Shown one piece after another: positions 53,552 through 61,367 of a stretch of DNA of 64,000 bases (its first letter is position 1; the number at the start of each line of letters is the position of its first letter). Location of the stretch: NCBI GenBank assembly GCA_900473185.1, contig UCKU01000025.1:1-64000 (forward strand), read 5' to 3'. The translations under genes were made by a program, and so were the position numbers. The notes under the pieces are model-generated. The model saw only the letters and a program-made list of their open reading frames with translations. It was not told the origin of the DNA and did not search any database. This stretch comes from Hyphomicrobiales bacterium. GTDB lineage: Bacteria > Pseudomonadota > Alphaproteobacteria > Rhizobiales > Rhizobiaceae.

Positions 53552-53911
53552 TCACTGTGGCAGGGTGAGCAGTCTCACCGGCCGCAATTCGATCGACCCG
53601 ACCCGGACGCTCGGAATGCCCGCAACGACCTTGCGTGCATCTTCCAGATCGGCCGCCTCGATGATGTAGATGCCGGCCAGATGTTCCTTGGTCTCGACAT
53701 AAGGGCCGTCGGTCGAAGACAGGATGCCATTGCGCACTCTCAGGACCGAGGCGTTGTCGGGACCCTCCAATGCATCGGAATGGATCATGATGCCTTTGTG
53801 CTCAAGCTCCTCGTCATACTGGAAATGCGCCCTCACGAGCTCGTCGCCCTCGGCCTGGCTGAGTGTGCTGTCGGTATCGGCGGGATTATAGATGAGGCAG
53901 ACGAAGCGCAT
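53552..53911 (-). CDS. DGPF-domain (YCII-related) protein 1
   Basis: A 119-residue protein with the DGPF motif in variant form STDGPYVETKEHLAGIYIIE. N-terminal MRFVCLIYNPADTDSTLSQ fits the YCII fold. GGGAGATAG precedes the ATG. Third of three paralogues directly upstream of the ECF42 gene on the same strand. Confidence 0.92.
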   Translation of the reverse strand: MRFVCLIYNPADTDSTLSQAEGDELVRAHFQYDEELEHKGIMIHSDALEGPDNASVLRVRNGILSSTDGPYVETKEHLAGIYIIEAADLEDARKVVAGIPSVRVGSIELRPVRLLTLPQ

Positions 53912-53913
53912 GG

Positions 53914-54273
53914 CTATCTCCCATCCTTGATCGAATAGGCGGGCCGGATTTCGATCGATGCATATTTGAGGATCGGGAAGGTGGAAATGATCGCCTTCGC
54001 CTCCTCCATATCCCTGGCCTCGATCACCACGAAGCCGCCGAGATGCTCCTTGATTTCGGCAAAGGGACCGTCCGTTGCGGCGACGGCGCCGTTGCGACCC
54101 CTGAGCGTCACGGCCTGCTCGGGCTCATAGAGCGCCAGCGCGCTCAACATATGGCCGCTTTCGCGCCAGCTGTCGTCGCTGACGATGCATTCTTGGGTGA
54201 CGGCCTCCCATTCCTCTGGCGTAACCCGCTTGCTCTTTTCGGTATCGAACCAGATCTGGCCCAGAAACTTCAT
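53914..54273 (-). CDS. DGPF-domain (YCII-related) protein 2
   Basis: A 119-residue paralogue with ATDGPFAEIKEHLGGFVVIE. N-terminal MKFLGQIWFDTEKSKRVTPE. It is 2 nt from the next gene, so translation is likely coupled. Function of DGPF proteins is unknown; sensing or small-ligand binding for the sigma factor has been suggested. Confidence 0.92.
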   Translation of the reverse strand: MKFLGQIWFDTEKSKRVTPEEWEAVTQECIVSDDSWRESGHMLSALALYEPEQAVTLRGRNGAVAATDGPFAEIKEHLGGFVVIEARDMEEAKAIISTFPILKYASIEIRPAYSIKDGR

Positions 54274-54285
54274 GGCGTCACCTCC

Positions 54286-54636
54286 TCAACCGAATTCATG
54301 GATGGGGCGAACCTCGATCGCGCCGAGCTTTGCCAGCGGAATGCCGGCGGCAACACGGATCGCGTCATTGAGGTCCTTGGCGTCGATCAGAATGAAGCCG
54401 CCGAGCGCTTCCTTCGTCTCGATGAAGGGGCCGTCGGTGACTGACATCTCGCCGCCGCGCACCCGGACCGTGACCGCCGATTGTGGCGACTGAAGCGCCT
54501 GAGCATGGATCATATGGCCGCTGTCGGCAAGATCGCGGTCATAGGCGAGCGAATCCCGATCGAGCTTGTTCTTCTCTTCCTGCGACATGGCCGACAGCAC
54601 CGTGCCGTCGAACCAGACCTGGCAAAGATATTTCAT
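54286..54636 (-). CDS. DGPF-domain (YCII-related) protein 3
   Basis: A 116-residue paralogue with VTDGPFIETKEALGGFILID and N-terminal MKYLCQVWFDGTVLSAMSQE. First gene of the operon: TGGAGGAT precedes the ATG and an ECF42-like promoter ends 36 nt before it. Confidence 0.93.
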   Translation of the reverse strand: MKYLCQVWFDGTVLSAMSQEEKNKLDRDSLAYDRDLADSGHMIHAQALQSPQSAVTVRVRGGEMSVTDGPFIETKEALGGFILIDAKDLNDAIRVAAGIPLAKLGAIEVRPIHEFG

Positions 54637-54671
54637 TGCTTATCCTCCACGCTGTGCTTTCACAGCCCTTG

Positions 54672-54698
54672 GACGAACAGCCTAGGCGCTTTTCGACA
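54672..54698 (-). promoter_or_regulatory. ECF42-like promoter of the DGPF-sigma operon
   Basis: On the minus strand TGTCGA (54698-54693), a 17-nt spacer and CGTC (54675-54672) fit the pattern reported for ECF42 targets in Streptomyces (TGTCGA, then CG(A/T)C). The distance from CGTC to the ATG is 36 nt. Implies autoregulation. Confidence 0.7.
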
Positions 54699-54729
54699 GG
54701 GAAGAAAAATATCTTTTAAACGGCCGCAA

Positions 54730-54756
54730 TGTCGAAAGGCCGAGGCAGCGCTCGAC
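54730..54756 (+). promoter_or_regulatory. second ECF42-like promoter, facing the 55-codon gene
   Basis: On the plus strand TGTCGA (54730-54735), a 17-nt spacer and CGAC (54753-54756) match the same pattern, and the ATG of the small gene is again 36 nt on. The site is nearly symmetric and also reads as TGTCGA-N17-CGAC on the minus strand, so direction needs a test. Confidence 0.6.
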
Positions 54757-54791
54757 AAAGCTTCATCTGACAACATCGAGGAGATGGAGCA

Positions 54792-54959
54792 ATGAGCATG
54801 CTTGAAATCGGAATAGCACATCTGATCGTCACACGCGGCGCACGCAAGATGCCGCCGCTTGAGAATGCCGAGGTGATAAGAGTGCTGGTCAGGACCGGGA
54901 TTGCGCTGGCAGCGTTTGCCGGCCTGATCGAAGCGCTGCAGCTTGCAGCAAGCGCTTGA
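54792..54959 (+). CDS. 55-residue small protein, putative ECF42 target
   Basis: The frame encodes MSMLEIGIAHLIVTRGARKM, then a hydrophobic C-terminal helix (IALAAFAGLIEALQLA) that could be membrane associated. GAGGAGATGGAGCA precedes the ATG, and an ECF42-like promoter ends 36 nt upstream. A stem-loop follows. No family recognised. The identical promoter spacing with the divergent operon is the main support for expression. Confidence 0.6.
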   Translation: MSMLEIGIAHLIVTRGARKMPPLENAEVIRVLVRTGIALAAFAGLIEALQLAASA

Positions 54960-54966
54960 GAACAGT

Positions 54967-54997
54967 GCGCGGCCCGACGGACAAGGCCGGGCCGCGC
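54967..54997. terminator. stem-loop between the small gene and amn
   Basis: GCGCGGCCC (54967-54975) pairs perfectly with GGGCCGCGC (54989-54997). It lies between convergent genes and could stop both, though T-runs are poor. Confidence 0.65.
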
Positions 54998-55005
54998 CTG
55001 ATATC

Positions 55006-56508
55006 TTACTGAAACGCCGTTTCGAAGAAGCTGCGCAGCTTGCGCGAATGCAGGGCTTCCGGCGGCATGGCGGCAAGCTTCTGGATCGCCCGGATACCGA
55101 TCTGCAGATGCTGGTTCACCTGCGTGCGGTAGAAGGCGGTCGCCATGCCCGGCAGCTTCAGCTCGCCATGCAGCGGCTTGTCGGAAACGCAGAGCAGCGT
55201 CCCGTAAGGCACGCGGAAGCGGAAGCCGTTGGCGGCGATCGTCGCCGATTCCATATCGAGCGCGATGGCGCGGGCCTGCGACAGGCGCTTCACCGGGCCG
55301 GCCTGGTCGCGCAGTTCCCAGTTGCGGTTGTCGATGGTGCCGACCGTGCCGGTGCGCATGATGCGCTTCAGTTCGAAGCCTTCGTAACCGGTGATTTCGG
55401 CAACGGCAGCCTCGAGAGCCACCTGCACTTCGGCAAGTGCGGGGATCGGCACCCAGACCGGCAGGTCGTCGTCAAGCACATGGTCTTCGCGCATATAGGC
55501 ATGTGCCAGAACATAGTCGCCGAGGCGCTGGCTGTTGCGCAGGCCGGCGCAATGGCCGAGCATCAGCCAGGCATGCGGGCGAAGCACGGCCACGTGGTCG
55601 GTGATCGTCTTGGCGTTGGAGGGACCGACGCCGATATTGATCATGGTGATCCCGGCATGGCCCTTCTTCTTGAGGTGATAGGCCGGCATCTGCGGCAGAC
55701 GGGAAAGCACGGCATCCGTTTCCGGGATGCTCGATCCCGCAAGCGTGACGATATTGCCGGGCTCCACGAAGGCCGTATAGCCATCGCCGCCTTCTGCCAT
55801 CAGCTTGCGTGCCCAGGAGCAGAACTCGTCGATATAGAACTGGTAGTTCGTAAACAGCACGAAGTTCTGGAAGTGTTCGGCACCGGTCGCCGTATAGTGC
55901 GACAGGCGGGCCAGCGAATAGTCGATGCGCTGTGCGGTAAAGGGTGCGAGCGGTGAGGGCTCGCCCGGAGGCGGCAGGTATTCGCCGTTGGCGATCTCAT
56001 CGTCAGTCGTGTTGAGGTCGGGCGTATCGAAGAGATCGCGCAGCGGAATATCGACGAAAGCCGCAGCCGACGCTTCCACATGTGCGCCTTCGCCGAAAGC
56101 GAAATGCAGCGGGATCGGCGTGGAGGATTCCGAGACGACGACGGGCACATTGTGGCTCTTCATCAGGAGCAGCAGCTGCTCCTTCAGATAATGTTTGAAG
56201 AGCTTCGGCCGCGTGACCGTCGTCGTATAGACGCCTGGCGCCGTCACATGGCCGTAGGAGACGCGTGAGTCCACATGGCCGAAGCTCGTCGTCTCGATGC
56301 TGACCTGCGGATAGAAGGCACGGTAGCGGGAGGTAACGGTCGCACCCTGCGCGAGCTTCGTGAAACTGTCGATCAGGAAGGAGGTGTTGCGCTCGTAAAG
56401 CTCGGTCAAAGCTTCGACGGCTTTTGCCGGATCATCGAAGGTTTGCGGCTCGAAAGGGGGAGGCGACGAAATGTCGAAAGCGGACAGGGGATAGATTCGT
56501 TTGCTCAT
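55006..56508 (-). CDS. amn: AMP nucleosidase
   Basis: A 500-residue enzyme cleaving AMP to adenine and ribose 5-phosphate. It has an N-terminal AMP nucleosidase domain (PAKAVEALTELYERNTSFLI) and a C-terminal phosphorylase fold with INIGVGPSNAKTITDHVAVL, LMLGHCAGLRNSQRLGDYVL and the catalytic ALDMESATIAANGFRF, including the Asp/Glu pair. Length is normal. Confidence 0.95.
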   Translation of the reverse strand: MSKRIYPLSAFDISSPPPFEPQTFDDPAKAVEALTELYERNTSFLIDSFTKLAQGATVTSRYRAFYPQVSIETTSFGHVDSRVSYGHVTAPGVYTTTVTRPKLFKHYLKEQLLLLMKSHNVPVVVSESSTPIPLHFAFGEGAHVEASAAAFVDIPLRDLFDTPDLNTTDDEIANGEYLPPPGEPSPLAPFTAQRIDYSLARLSHYTATGAEHFQNFVLFTNYQFYIDEFCSWARKLMAEGGDGYTAFVEPGNIVTLAGSSIPETDAVLSRLPQMPAYHLKKKGHAGITMINIGVGPSNAKTITDHVAVLRPHAWLMLGHCAGLRNSQRLGDYVLAHAYMREDHVLDDDLPVWVPIPALAEVQVALEAAVAEITGYEGFELKRIMRTGTVGTIDNRNWELRDQAGPVKRLSQARAIALDMESATIAANGFRFRVPYGTLLCVSDKPLHGELKLPGMATAFYRTQVNQHLQIGIRAIQKLAAMPPEALHSRKLRSFFETAFQ

Positions 56509-56591
56509 GACGCATTATAGAGAGTCGTTTTTAACAAGCAAACGACGCGCGAAGGCTGAGGCCCAGATATTTTCCGATATCTTTCCGGGTC

Positions 56592-56765
56592 TCAGCGGAT
56601 GGCGGTGCAGTAGCCGCCGTTGCTTTCCAAGCACGTATAGTTCGCGCCGAAATGCGACTGCTGTGCGCCGCCGCCGCCGGTGCGCACGACGACTGCCGAA
56701 AAAGAGATCGCGAAGATCGCCGCAAACAGCGTCATGATTGTAAACCGTCTCGCCAGAATGAACAC
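56592..56765 (-). CDS. small membrane-anchored or secreted protein
   Basis: The frame from GTG 56765 gives about 57 residues: a hydrophobic segment (FTIMTLFAAIFAISFSAVVV) then TGGGGAQQSHFG and two cysteines (YTCLESNGGYC) that could form a disulfide. AAGGAC lies 8 nt before the GTG. ATG 56798 (longer) and ATG 56735 (shorter) are alternatives. No known family. Confidence 0.45.
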   Translation of the reverse strand: MFILARRFTIMTLFAAIFAISFSAVVVRTGGGGAQQSHFGANYTCLESNGGYCTAIR

Positions 56766-56901
56766 GTCCACGTCCTTACCCCGATATACGCCCTTCATGG
56801 TGCTGTTTTGCCATGACGTGGCTGAACGGGTGCTGAGATGGCGGTTCATTTTGCGTTCAGTTTCCGAGGCCGGCTAAGGTTCTCAGATACTGCCGAGCGT
56901 T

Positions 56902-57240
56902 TCAGAGACGGGTCCAGGTTTGTGTTTTGCAGAAGACCTGCATCACGCAGCCCTGCATCTTGAGCGAGCCGCCGGAGATGCTGCCCGAGCCGCTATAGGT
57001 CTTGTCGTCGGCAGGGTCGGTGATCTCACCGCTATAGCTGCCGCCGGCGCCGGACAGTCTGCCGATTTTCTTGCCGGCATATTTGCCGGTCTTCAGCGTG
57101 ATGCAGTAAGCGCCGCCGCAGGGCGCAATCGCCGCCGTATCGCCGGCGCGGGTCTTCCAGTTGCCGACGATCGGTTCATCCGCCTGTGCAAGGCCTGCGA
57201 TAAGTGCCAGCGCGCCGGCGAGAACGAGGGTACGGATCAT
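56902..57240 (-). CDS. DUF2147-type secreted protein
   Basis: A 112-residue protein with signal peptide (MIRTLVLAGALALIAGLAQA). The mature part has the DUF2147 pattern: IVGNWKTRAGDTAAIAPCGG, TGKYAGKKIGRLSGAGG and the closing CVMQVFCKTQTWTRL. ATG 57240 follows TGGAGGAAGAG; a further ATG at 57252 is less favoured. Likely beta-barrel-like periplasmic protein of unknown role. Confidence 0.88.
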   Translation of the reverse strand: MIRTLVLAGALALIAGLAQADEPIVGNWKTRAGDTAAIAPCGGAYCITLKTGKYAGKKIGRLSGAGGSYSGEITDPADDKTYSGSGSISGGSLKMQGCVMQVFCKTQTWTRL

Positions 57241-57671
57241 CTCTTCCTCCATGAGATATGAAATGGCGCGAAAATAACTGACGCGAACGTAAAGGTAAAT
57301 ACGCCGCGGGAAGGGCCTGAAATCCGGCTTTCGCTAGCTGTTTTTTCTGCGGATCGTCTGATCGATGCTGATTTCATAGTGAACAAATCCTCAATTTCCA
57401 AATCTGAATTTTTCGTAAAAGGCGCGCAAAAATCCTTAATTCGCAGGGATTCCGATGTTTAACAAAAACCCAAGTTTACCAAGCATTTGCACTTTGTTTG
57501 CGTCAAATTAATCATGCATTTTAGGCGTTTTTTGAAAGCCGTTTGGCATAGTGAACCCATCAAACGAGCGGGGCAAACCCGCCGGACCGGAAAGGCAGGA
57601 AGCCACAGAAGATGGCAAGGCCCAAAGGTAAAACAGGGTACGTCTTAACAGGCTAAACAGGGATAGAACCG
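57241..57671. other. 431-bp divergent intergenic region with a structured leader
   Basis: It lies between the divergent DUF2147 and Sel1 genes. The left part is A+T rich and probably holds promoters. From about 57525 there is a chain of short hairpins: GGCGTTTTTTGAAAGCC near 57525, GCGGG-GCAAA-CCCGC (57568-57582), GGC-AGGAA-GCC and GCCA-CAGAAGA-TGGC up to 57617, then AGGTAAAACAGGGTACG. No small gene is seen. Confidence 0.5.
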
Positions 57672-57941
57672 ATGGCACGCTTTGAAATGCACAATGCTGA
57701 AATGGCCACCATGGGTGGCGAAAACAACAGCGCCGATGTCTTCTGCGAAATGGGTCTGATGTATGCGACCGGCCGTGGTTGCGAGATCGATCTCGTCTCC
57801 GCTCACAAGTGGCTGAACATCGCCGCAATCAAGGGCAACGATCGCGCCGCCGAGCTGCGCGCCGATGTGGCCGCTTCGATGAGCAAGATGCAGCTCGCCG
57901 AAGCGCTCCGCGCCGCCCGCGAATGGATGACGATCCACTAA
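57672..57941 (+). CDS. short Sel1-repeat protein
   Basis: An 89-residue protein with a single Sel1 motif (EMGLMYATGRGCEIDLVSAH then KWLNIAAIKGNDRAAELRAD) and a helical C-terminus (MQLAEALRAAREWMTIH). No signal peptide, so cytosolic. ACAGGGATAG precedes the ATG. The long structured leader suggests post-transcriptional control. Sel1 proteins are usually protein-interaction scaffolds. Confidence 0.88.
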   Translation: MARFEMHNAEMATMGGENNSADVFCEMGLMYATGRGCEIDLVSAHKWLNIAAIKGNDRAAELRADVAASMSKMQLAEALRAAREWMTIH

Positions 57942-57950
57942 AGCCTGTCG

Positions 57951-57996
57951 CGCAAAAGTGCGCAGCGGTTTTGCGATAACGACATGCGGAAACGAA
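57951..57996 (+). repeat. rhizobial intergenic palindromic repeat
   Basis: CGCAAAA (57951-57957) and TTTTGCG (57969-57975) flank GTGCGCAGCGG, followed by ATAACGACATGCGGAAACG. This motif is recalled as a high-copy intergenic repeat in Rhizobium genomes. It lies 10 nt after the Sel1 stop and can also act as a terminator. Confidence 0.6.
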
Positions 57997-58095
57997 AGAC
58001 CGTCTCACCGCTTAGAATTCGACAAAAGCAGAAATAACAACCTCAAAAGAGGGGAGCTGGCGGGGCGCCTTGGACGGGGCCGACGCCGGAGAAGG

Positions 58096-58131
58096 AAACC
58101 GCGACCGGCGCCCTCCCGCCGGCCGCGGTTT
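58096..58131. terminator. convergent terminator
   Basis: AAACCGCG-a-CCGGC (58096-58109) pairs with GCCGG-c-CGCGGTTT (58118-58131), with a single mismatch. It lies between the Sel1 gene and the convergent aminotransferase gene. Confidence 0.75.
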
Positions 58132-58152
58132 ACCCGTTTTGGTTTCCCATTG

Positions 58153-59265
58153 TCAGGCGAGTTTTTTCAGGACCGGCGGGAGCGCTTCTTCGAGCAGCGC
58201 CATATCGGCTTCCGGCCCGACGCTCACACGAATGCAGCGGTTGAGCGGCGCAACACCCGGCATGCGAATGAAGACGCCGTGTTCCATCAGCCCATCGACA
58301 ATGGCCCGTGCGTGAGCGCCGTCGCGTCCGGCATCAATAGCCACGAAATTGGTGGCTGATGAGAGCGGCTGCAGGCCATTCGCCCTGGCAATATCAGCGA
58401 TCCTGTCGCGCGCGGCATGGATTTTCCCGATCACTTCGGAAAGATAGGCCTGATCCTTCAGCGCTGCGAGGGCTGCAACCGTCGCAAGCCGGTTCATGCC
58501 GAAATGATTGCGGATCTTGTCGAAGGCCTGCGCCGTGCCCGGCGTCGAGATGGCATAGCCGACGCGGGCGCCGGCGAGACCATAGGCCTTGGAGAAGGTG
58601 CGGGTACGCACGATGTTCGGCAGGTCGATGAGCGAGGCGATCGACGGCAGGGCGGAGGCCGGGCCGGTCTCGCTATAGGCTTCGTCGAGGATCATCAGGC
58701 AGGTTTCCGGCAAGGCGCGCGCGAAGGCGACGATCTTGTCTGCATCCCACCAGCTGCCCATCGGATTGTCGGGGTTGGCGAAATAGACGAGCGGCGCGTT
58801 CTCGCGCTTGACCGCATCGAGCAGCGCGTCGAGATCCTCTCGGTCGCCGGCATAGGGAACGGTGACCAGCCGGCCGCCGAAACCGTTCACATGGAAATTG
58901 AAGGTCGGATAGGCGCCCAGCGAGGTCACGACGGTGCCGCCGGGCTCGATTACCAGCCGCACGATCTGCCCAAGCAACTCGTCGATGCCGCCGCCGACGG
59001 CGATATTGGCCGGTGTCACGCCGAGATGGGTGGCGAGCGCCTCGCGTAGTGCGTAATTTTCCGGATCGTTGTACTTCCAGATGTCGCCGGCCTGCTCGCG
59101 CATGGCGGCAATGACCGAGGGGGCCGGACCGAAGCCGTTTTCATTGGCGCCGATGCGCGCTTCGACCTTCAGGCCCCGCTGGCGCTCGATGGCCTCGGGG
59201 CCGACGAAAGGAACGGTAGAGGGCAGGGTGCTGGCAAGCGGCGTGAAGCGCGAGAAGGCAGACAT
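58153..59265 (-). CDS. histidinol-phosphate aminotransferase-like PLP enzyme
   Basis: A 370-residue fold-type I aminotransferase. N-terminal GANENGFGPAPSVIAAM, the NPDNPMGSWW loop, LMILDEAYSE and the PLP-lysine motif RTFSKAYGLAGARVGYAI match HisC-like enzymes. The canonical HisC is usually elsewhere in rhizobia, so this may be a paralogue acting on aromatic or other amino acids. Alone on its strand. Confidence 0.9.
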   Translation of the reverse strand: MSAFSRFTPLASTLPSTVPFVGPEAIERQRGLKVEARIGANENGFGPAPSVIAAMREQAGDIWKYNDPENYALREALATHLGVTPANIAVGGGIDELLGQIVRLVIEPGGTVVTSLGAYPTFNFHVNGFGGRLVTVPYAGDREDLDALLDAVKRENAPLVYFANPDNPMGSWWDADKIVAFARALPETCLMILDEAYSETGPASALPSIASLIDLPNIVRTRTFSKAYGLAGARVGYAISTPGTAQAFDKIRNHFGMNRLATVAALAALKDQAYLSEVIGKIHAARDRIADIARANGLQPLSSATNFVAIDAGRDGAHARAIVDGLMEHGVFIRMPGVAPLNRCIRVSVGPEADMALLEEALPPVLKKLA

Positions 59266-59359
59266 GCGACGGCAATTTCCCGGAATTATTGAAAAAGCCG
59301 CGCAACAATAGGCTCTCGCTTTGCCAAGGCAAGCAAGATTATTTCACGTTCGCGACGGC

Positions 59360-59758
59360 TCAGACGCGGCTGCCGTTGCGGCGTGCGTCGATCGCTTCCG
59401 TGTTGCCGATCATGAAGTCGGCGCGCACTACCTTGCGTAGAACGTCCGGCTCTATCAGGTTGATGAAACGAACGCCGATACGCTCATGATGGCGGTAGAC
59501 CTCGGCGCAGCCGATGCGGTAGGCAAGCCCCAGGATGTTGAGATAATAATGTTTGGGCAGGCCTGCCGTAGTCGACACGACGAAAGTCGCGCCGCCCTGG
59601 GAGATATCGAGGATTTCGGCGCTGCGCATCGAAATCCCGGTCAGACAGGGGCGAACGGCGACGATACGGGCCGGTCGTTTGACGTTGAACTCCTCCCAGC
59701 GAATATCGTAGACAGCCGACTTCACCGTGGCGAGGTGCGTTGCGCGGAGCATTTCCAT
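59360..59758 (-). CDS. PilZ-domain protein
   Basis: A 132-residue probable c-di-GMP receptor. The signature is VKRPARIVAVRP followed by EILDISQGGATFVVS (D/NxSxxGxxF). The arginine-containing N-terminal part (KRPAR) is present though RxxxR is not perfect. Single-domain cytosolic effector; partner unknown. Confidence 0.85.
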   Translation of the reverse strand: MEMLRATHLATVKSAVYDIRWEEFNVKRPARIVAVRPCLTGISMRSAEILDISQGGATFVVSTTAGLPKHYYLNILGLAYRIGCAEVYRHHERIGVRFINLIEPDVLRKVVRADFMIGNTEAIDARRNGSRV

Positions 59759-59939
59759 TTCGCATTCTCCGTCAGGCAGTTCAAAATTTGGGGCAGTTCA
59801 AATTTCAGGCTGTTCGACGGAGAGGCTCACACGAATGTTTTTCACATTCGTCAAATATAAAACTACAATTTTAACGAGTTTGAAATTTGTGCGTTAGCGG
59901 CACATCTATTGTACCCTCTTGGGAATAAACCATCGACGC

Positions 59940-60341
59940 CTAGGCCAGCAATCTTGCTGCGCAATAGCCACCGGCAGCGCTAAGTGCCGTCAGAAAGGTT
60001 CCCCAGCCCATGTCTACAAGGCTCATAGCGAGCGGCCAGTTCTTCAGTGTCGACAAATTAGTGATGTCGTAGGTGCCGTAAGCCGCCAGTCCCAAAATGG
60101 CACCATAGAGAAGCGTCGTGCTGATCGAGCCGCTGGAAAGCCCGGGCAAAACCGCAAGTATGACAATTGCAACCGTGAAGAGCAGGTAGAAAAGCGCCGC
60201 GATGCCAAGGTTCGGCGAGGGCAGCATCAGCTCGCCCAATTGATCGCGATAGAAGGTGCGGGCGACGATGCCGAGCCATATTGCGTCGATGACGGCAAGG
60301 GTGAGAAGGCAACCGGCATAGGCGACAAGCGCTGTCTTCAT
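59940..60341 (-). CDS. DUF2177 family membrane protein
   Basis: A 133-residue inner-membrane protein with four transmembrane segments. The family's N-terminal LAVIDAIWLGIVARTFYRDQ and LTNLSTLKNWP-like TYDITNLSTLKNWPLAMSLV motif are clear. CGGGAGAT precedes the ATG. Function unknown. Divergent from the host attachment gene. Confidence 0.9.
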   Translation of the reverse strand: MKTALVAYAGCLLTLAVIDAIWLGIVARTFYRDQLGELMLPSPNLGIAALFYLLFTVAIVILAVLPGLSSGSISTTLLYGAILGLAAYGTYDITNLSTLKNWPLAMSLVDMGWGTFLTALSAAGGYCAARLLA

Positions 60342-60497
60342 CGTCTTTGATCTCCCGTTTTGCCCCTTCTACGCCATGGCCTGCCTTCCGGATCGTCGTT
60401 GATTCTCTTTGCGCAGATTTTTCCCGAACTCTTTCAATTGCCGGGCGTTTTTCCTCAAGCGCTACGCTGCTTCCGATCATGAAAGCGAGGAAATCAA

Positions 60498-60944
60498 ATG
60501 ACTGACGTCAAAGTCCCCTGGGAATCCTGGGTCGTTGTCTGCGATGGGGCGAAGGCCCTGATCCTGCAGAATGCTGGTGACGCGGAACTGATGAATCTCC
60601 AGGTTCGCGAAACGCTCACGCAGCCCAACCAGCCTGACCGTGAACTCGGCACCGACAAGCCAGGGCGCTCTTACGCGCCTGACGGACTGAGCGGCAGCGC
60701 CATGGAGGAGACCAGCTGGCAGGACCAGGCCGAGGCCGACTTCCTGAAGGAAGTTGCCGTAAAGCTCGACGAGCTCGTGCATGAGAAGGAGGCAAGCCGC
60801 ATCGTTCTGGTGGCGCCGCCGCGCGCGCTCGGCACGCTGCGGCCCAATCTCAGCGCCGATGCGCAGGCAGCGATCTCGGCCGAAGTGGCGAAGGATTACA
60901 CCAATCTGCCAATCGACCAGATCGAGCGGCACCTCGCCGCTTGA
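60498..60944 (+). CDS. host attachment protein family (PF10116)
   Basis: A 148-residue cytosolic protein with WVVVCDGAKALILQN at the N-terminus and IVLVAPPRALGTLRPNLS, the two conserved regions of the family. Agrobacterium relatives are named for attachment to plant cells, but the fold is similar to baeRF-type ribosome-associated domains, so the real role may be in translation. GCGAGGAAATCAA precedes the ATG. Confidence 0.9.
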   Translation: MTDVKVPWESWVVVCDGAKALILQNAGDAELMNLQVRETLTQPNQPDRELGTDKPGRSYAPDGLSGSAMEETSWQDQAEADFLKEVAVKLDELVHEKEASRIVLVAPPRALGTLRPNLSADAQAAISAEVAKDYTNLPIDQIERHLAA

Positions 60945-60969
60945 TCGCGATAAGTCGTCGCTGTTCGAA

Positions 60970-60995
60970 ACGCGGGTCGTATGGCCCGCGTTTTC
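60970..60995 (+). terminator. Rho-independent terminator of the host attachment gene
   Basis: ACGCGGG (60970-60976) pairs with CCCGCGT (60985-60991) and is followed by TTTCTT. 25 nt after the stop. Confidence 0.9.
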
Positions 60996-61016
60996 TTATG
61001 AGGAGAAGGCTGAAAA

Positions 61017-61367
61017 TCAGAGGCTGGCTTCGAAGCTCAGCCGCAGCACGTGATGCAGGAATTCGGGGTTCAGCAGCATGTTGAAGCTGATGGTCACGAA
61101 CTCGTCTTCGCGCTTGACCACGGTCGCGCCGATCTCGTCATGGATGCCGAGGATTTCCAGGAAGAAATTCTGCGGCATTTCCAGGCTGGGGCTGACTTCC
61201 AGCAGCGCGCCGGCAAGCGTGATGGTGCGGATCAGGCAGCGGACTTGCGTGCCGGTGCTGAGGTGATGGCCGACGAAGATGATGTTGCCGGGCCGATCGA
61301 GGTTGAATTCTCTGTAAGCCTGTTCGGGCTTGGGATGTTCTGTGTCGAGGTGCATCTGAAAGGCCAT
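61017..61367 (-). CDS. PilZ-like domain protein, divergent
   Basis: A 116-residue protein aligning with the PilZ fold (REFNLDRPGNIIFVGHHLS, then CLIRTITLAGALLEVS). The usual D-x-S-x-x-G motif is changed to ITLAGALLEV and the arginines are few, so c-di-GMP binding is doubtful. GGAGGCTGAC precedes the ATG. It resembles the longer PilZ protein 1.5 kb upstream. Confidence 0.7.
   Translation of the reverse strand: MAFQMHLDTEHPKPEQAYREFNLDRPGNIIFVGHHLSTGTQVRCLIRTITLAGALLEVSPSLEMPQNFFLEILGIHDEIGATVVKREDEFVTISFNMLLNPEFLHHVLRLSFEASL

Noticed and set aside
57568..57648. c-di-GMP-I (GEMM) riboswitch
   Set aside because: GGGCAAACC is present, but the second helix, tetraloop and receptor spacing do not match; kept only as an unknown structured leader.
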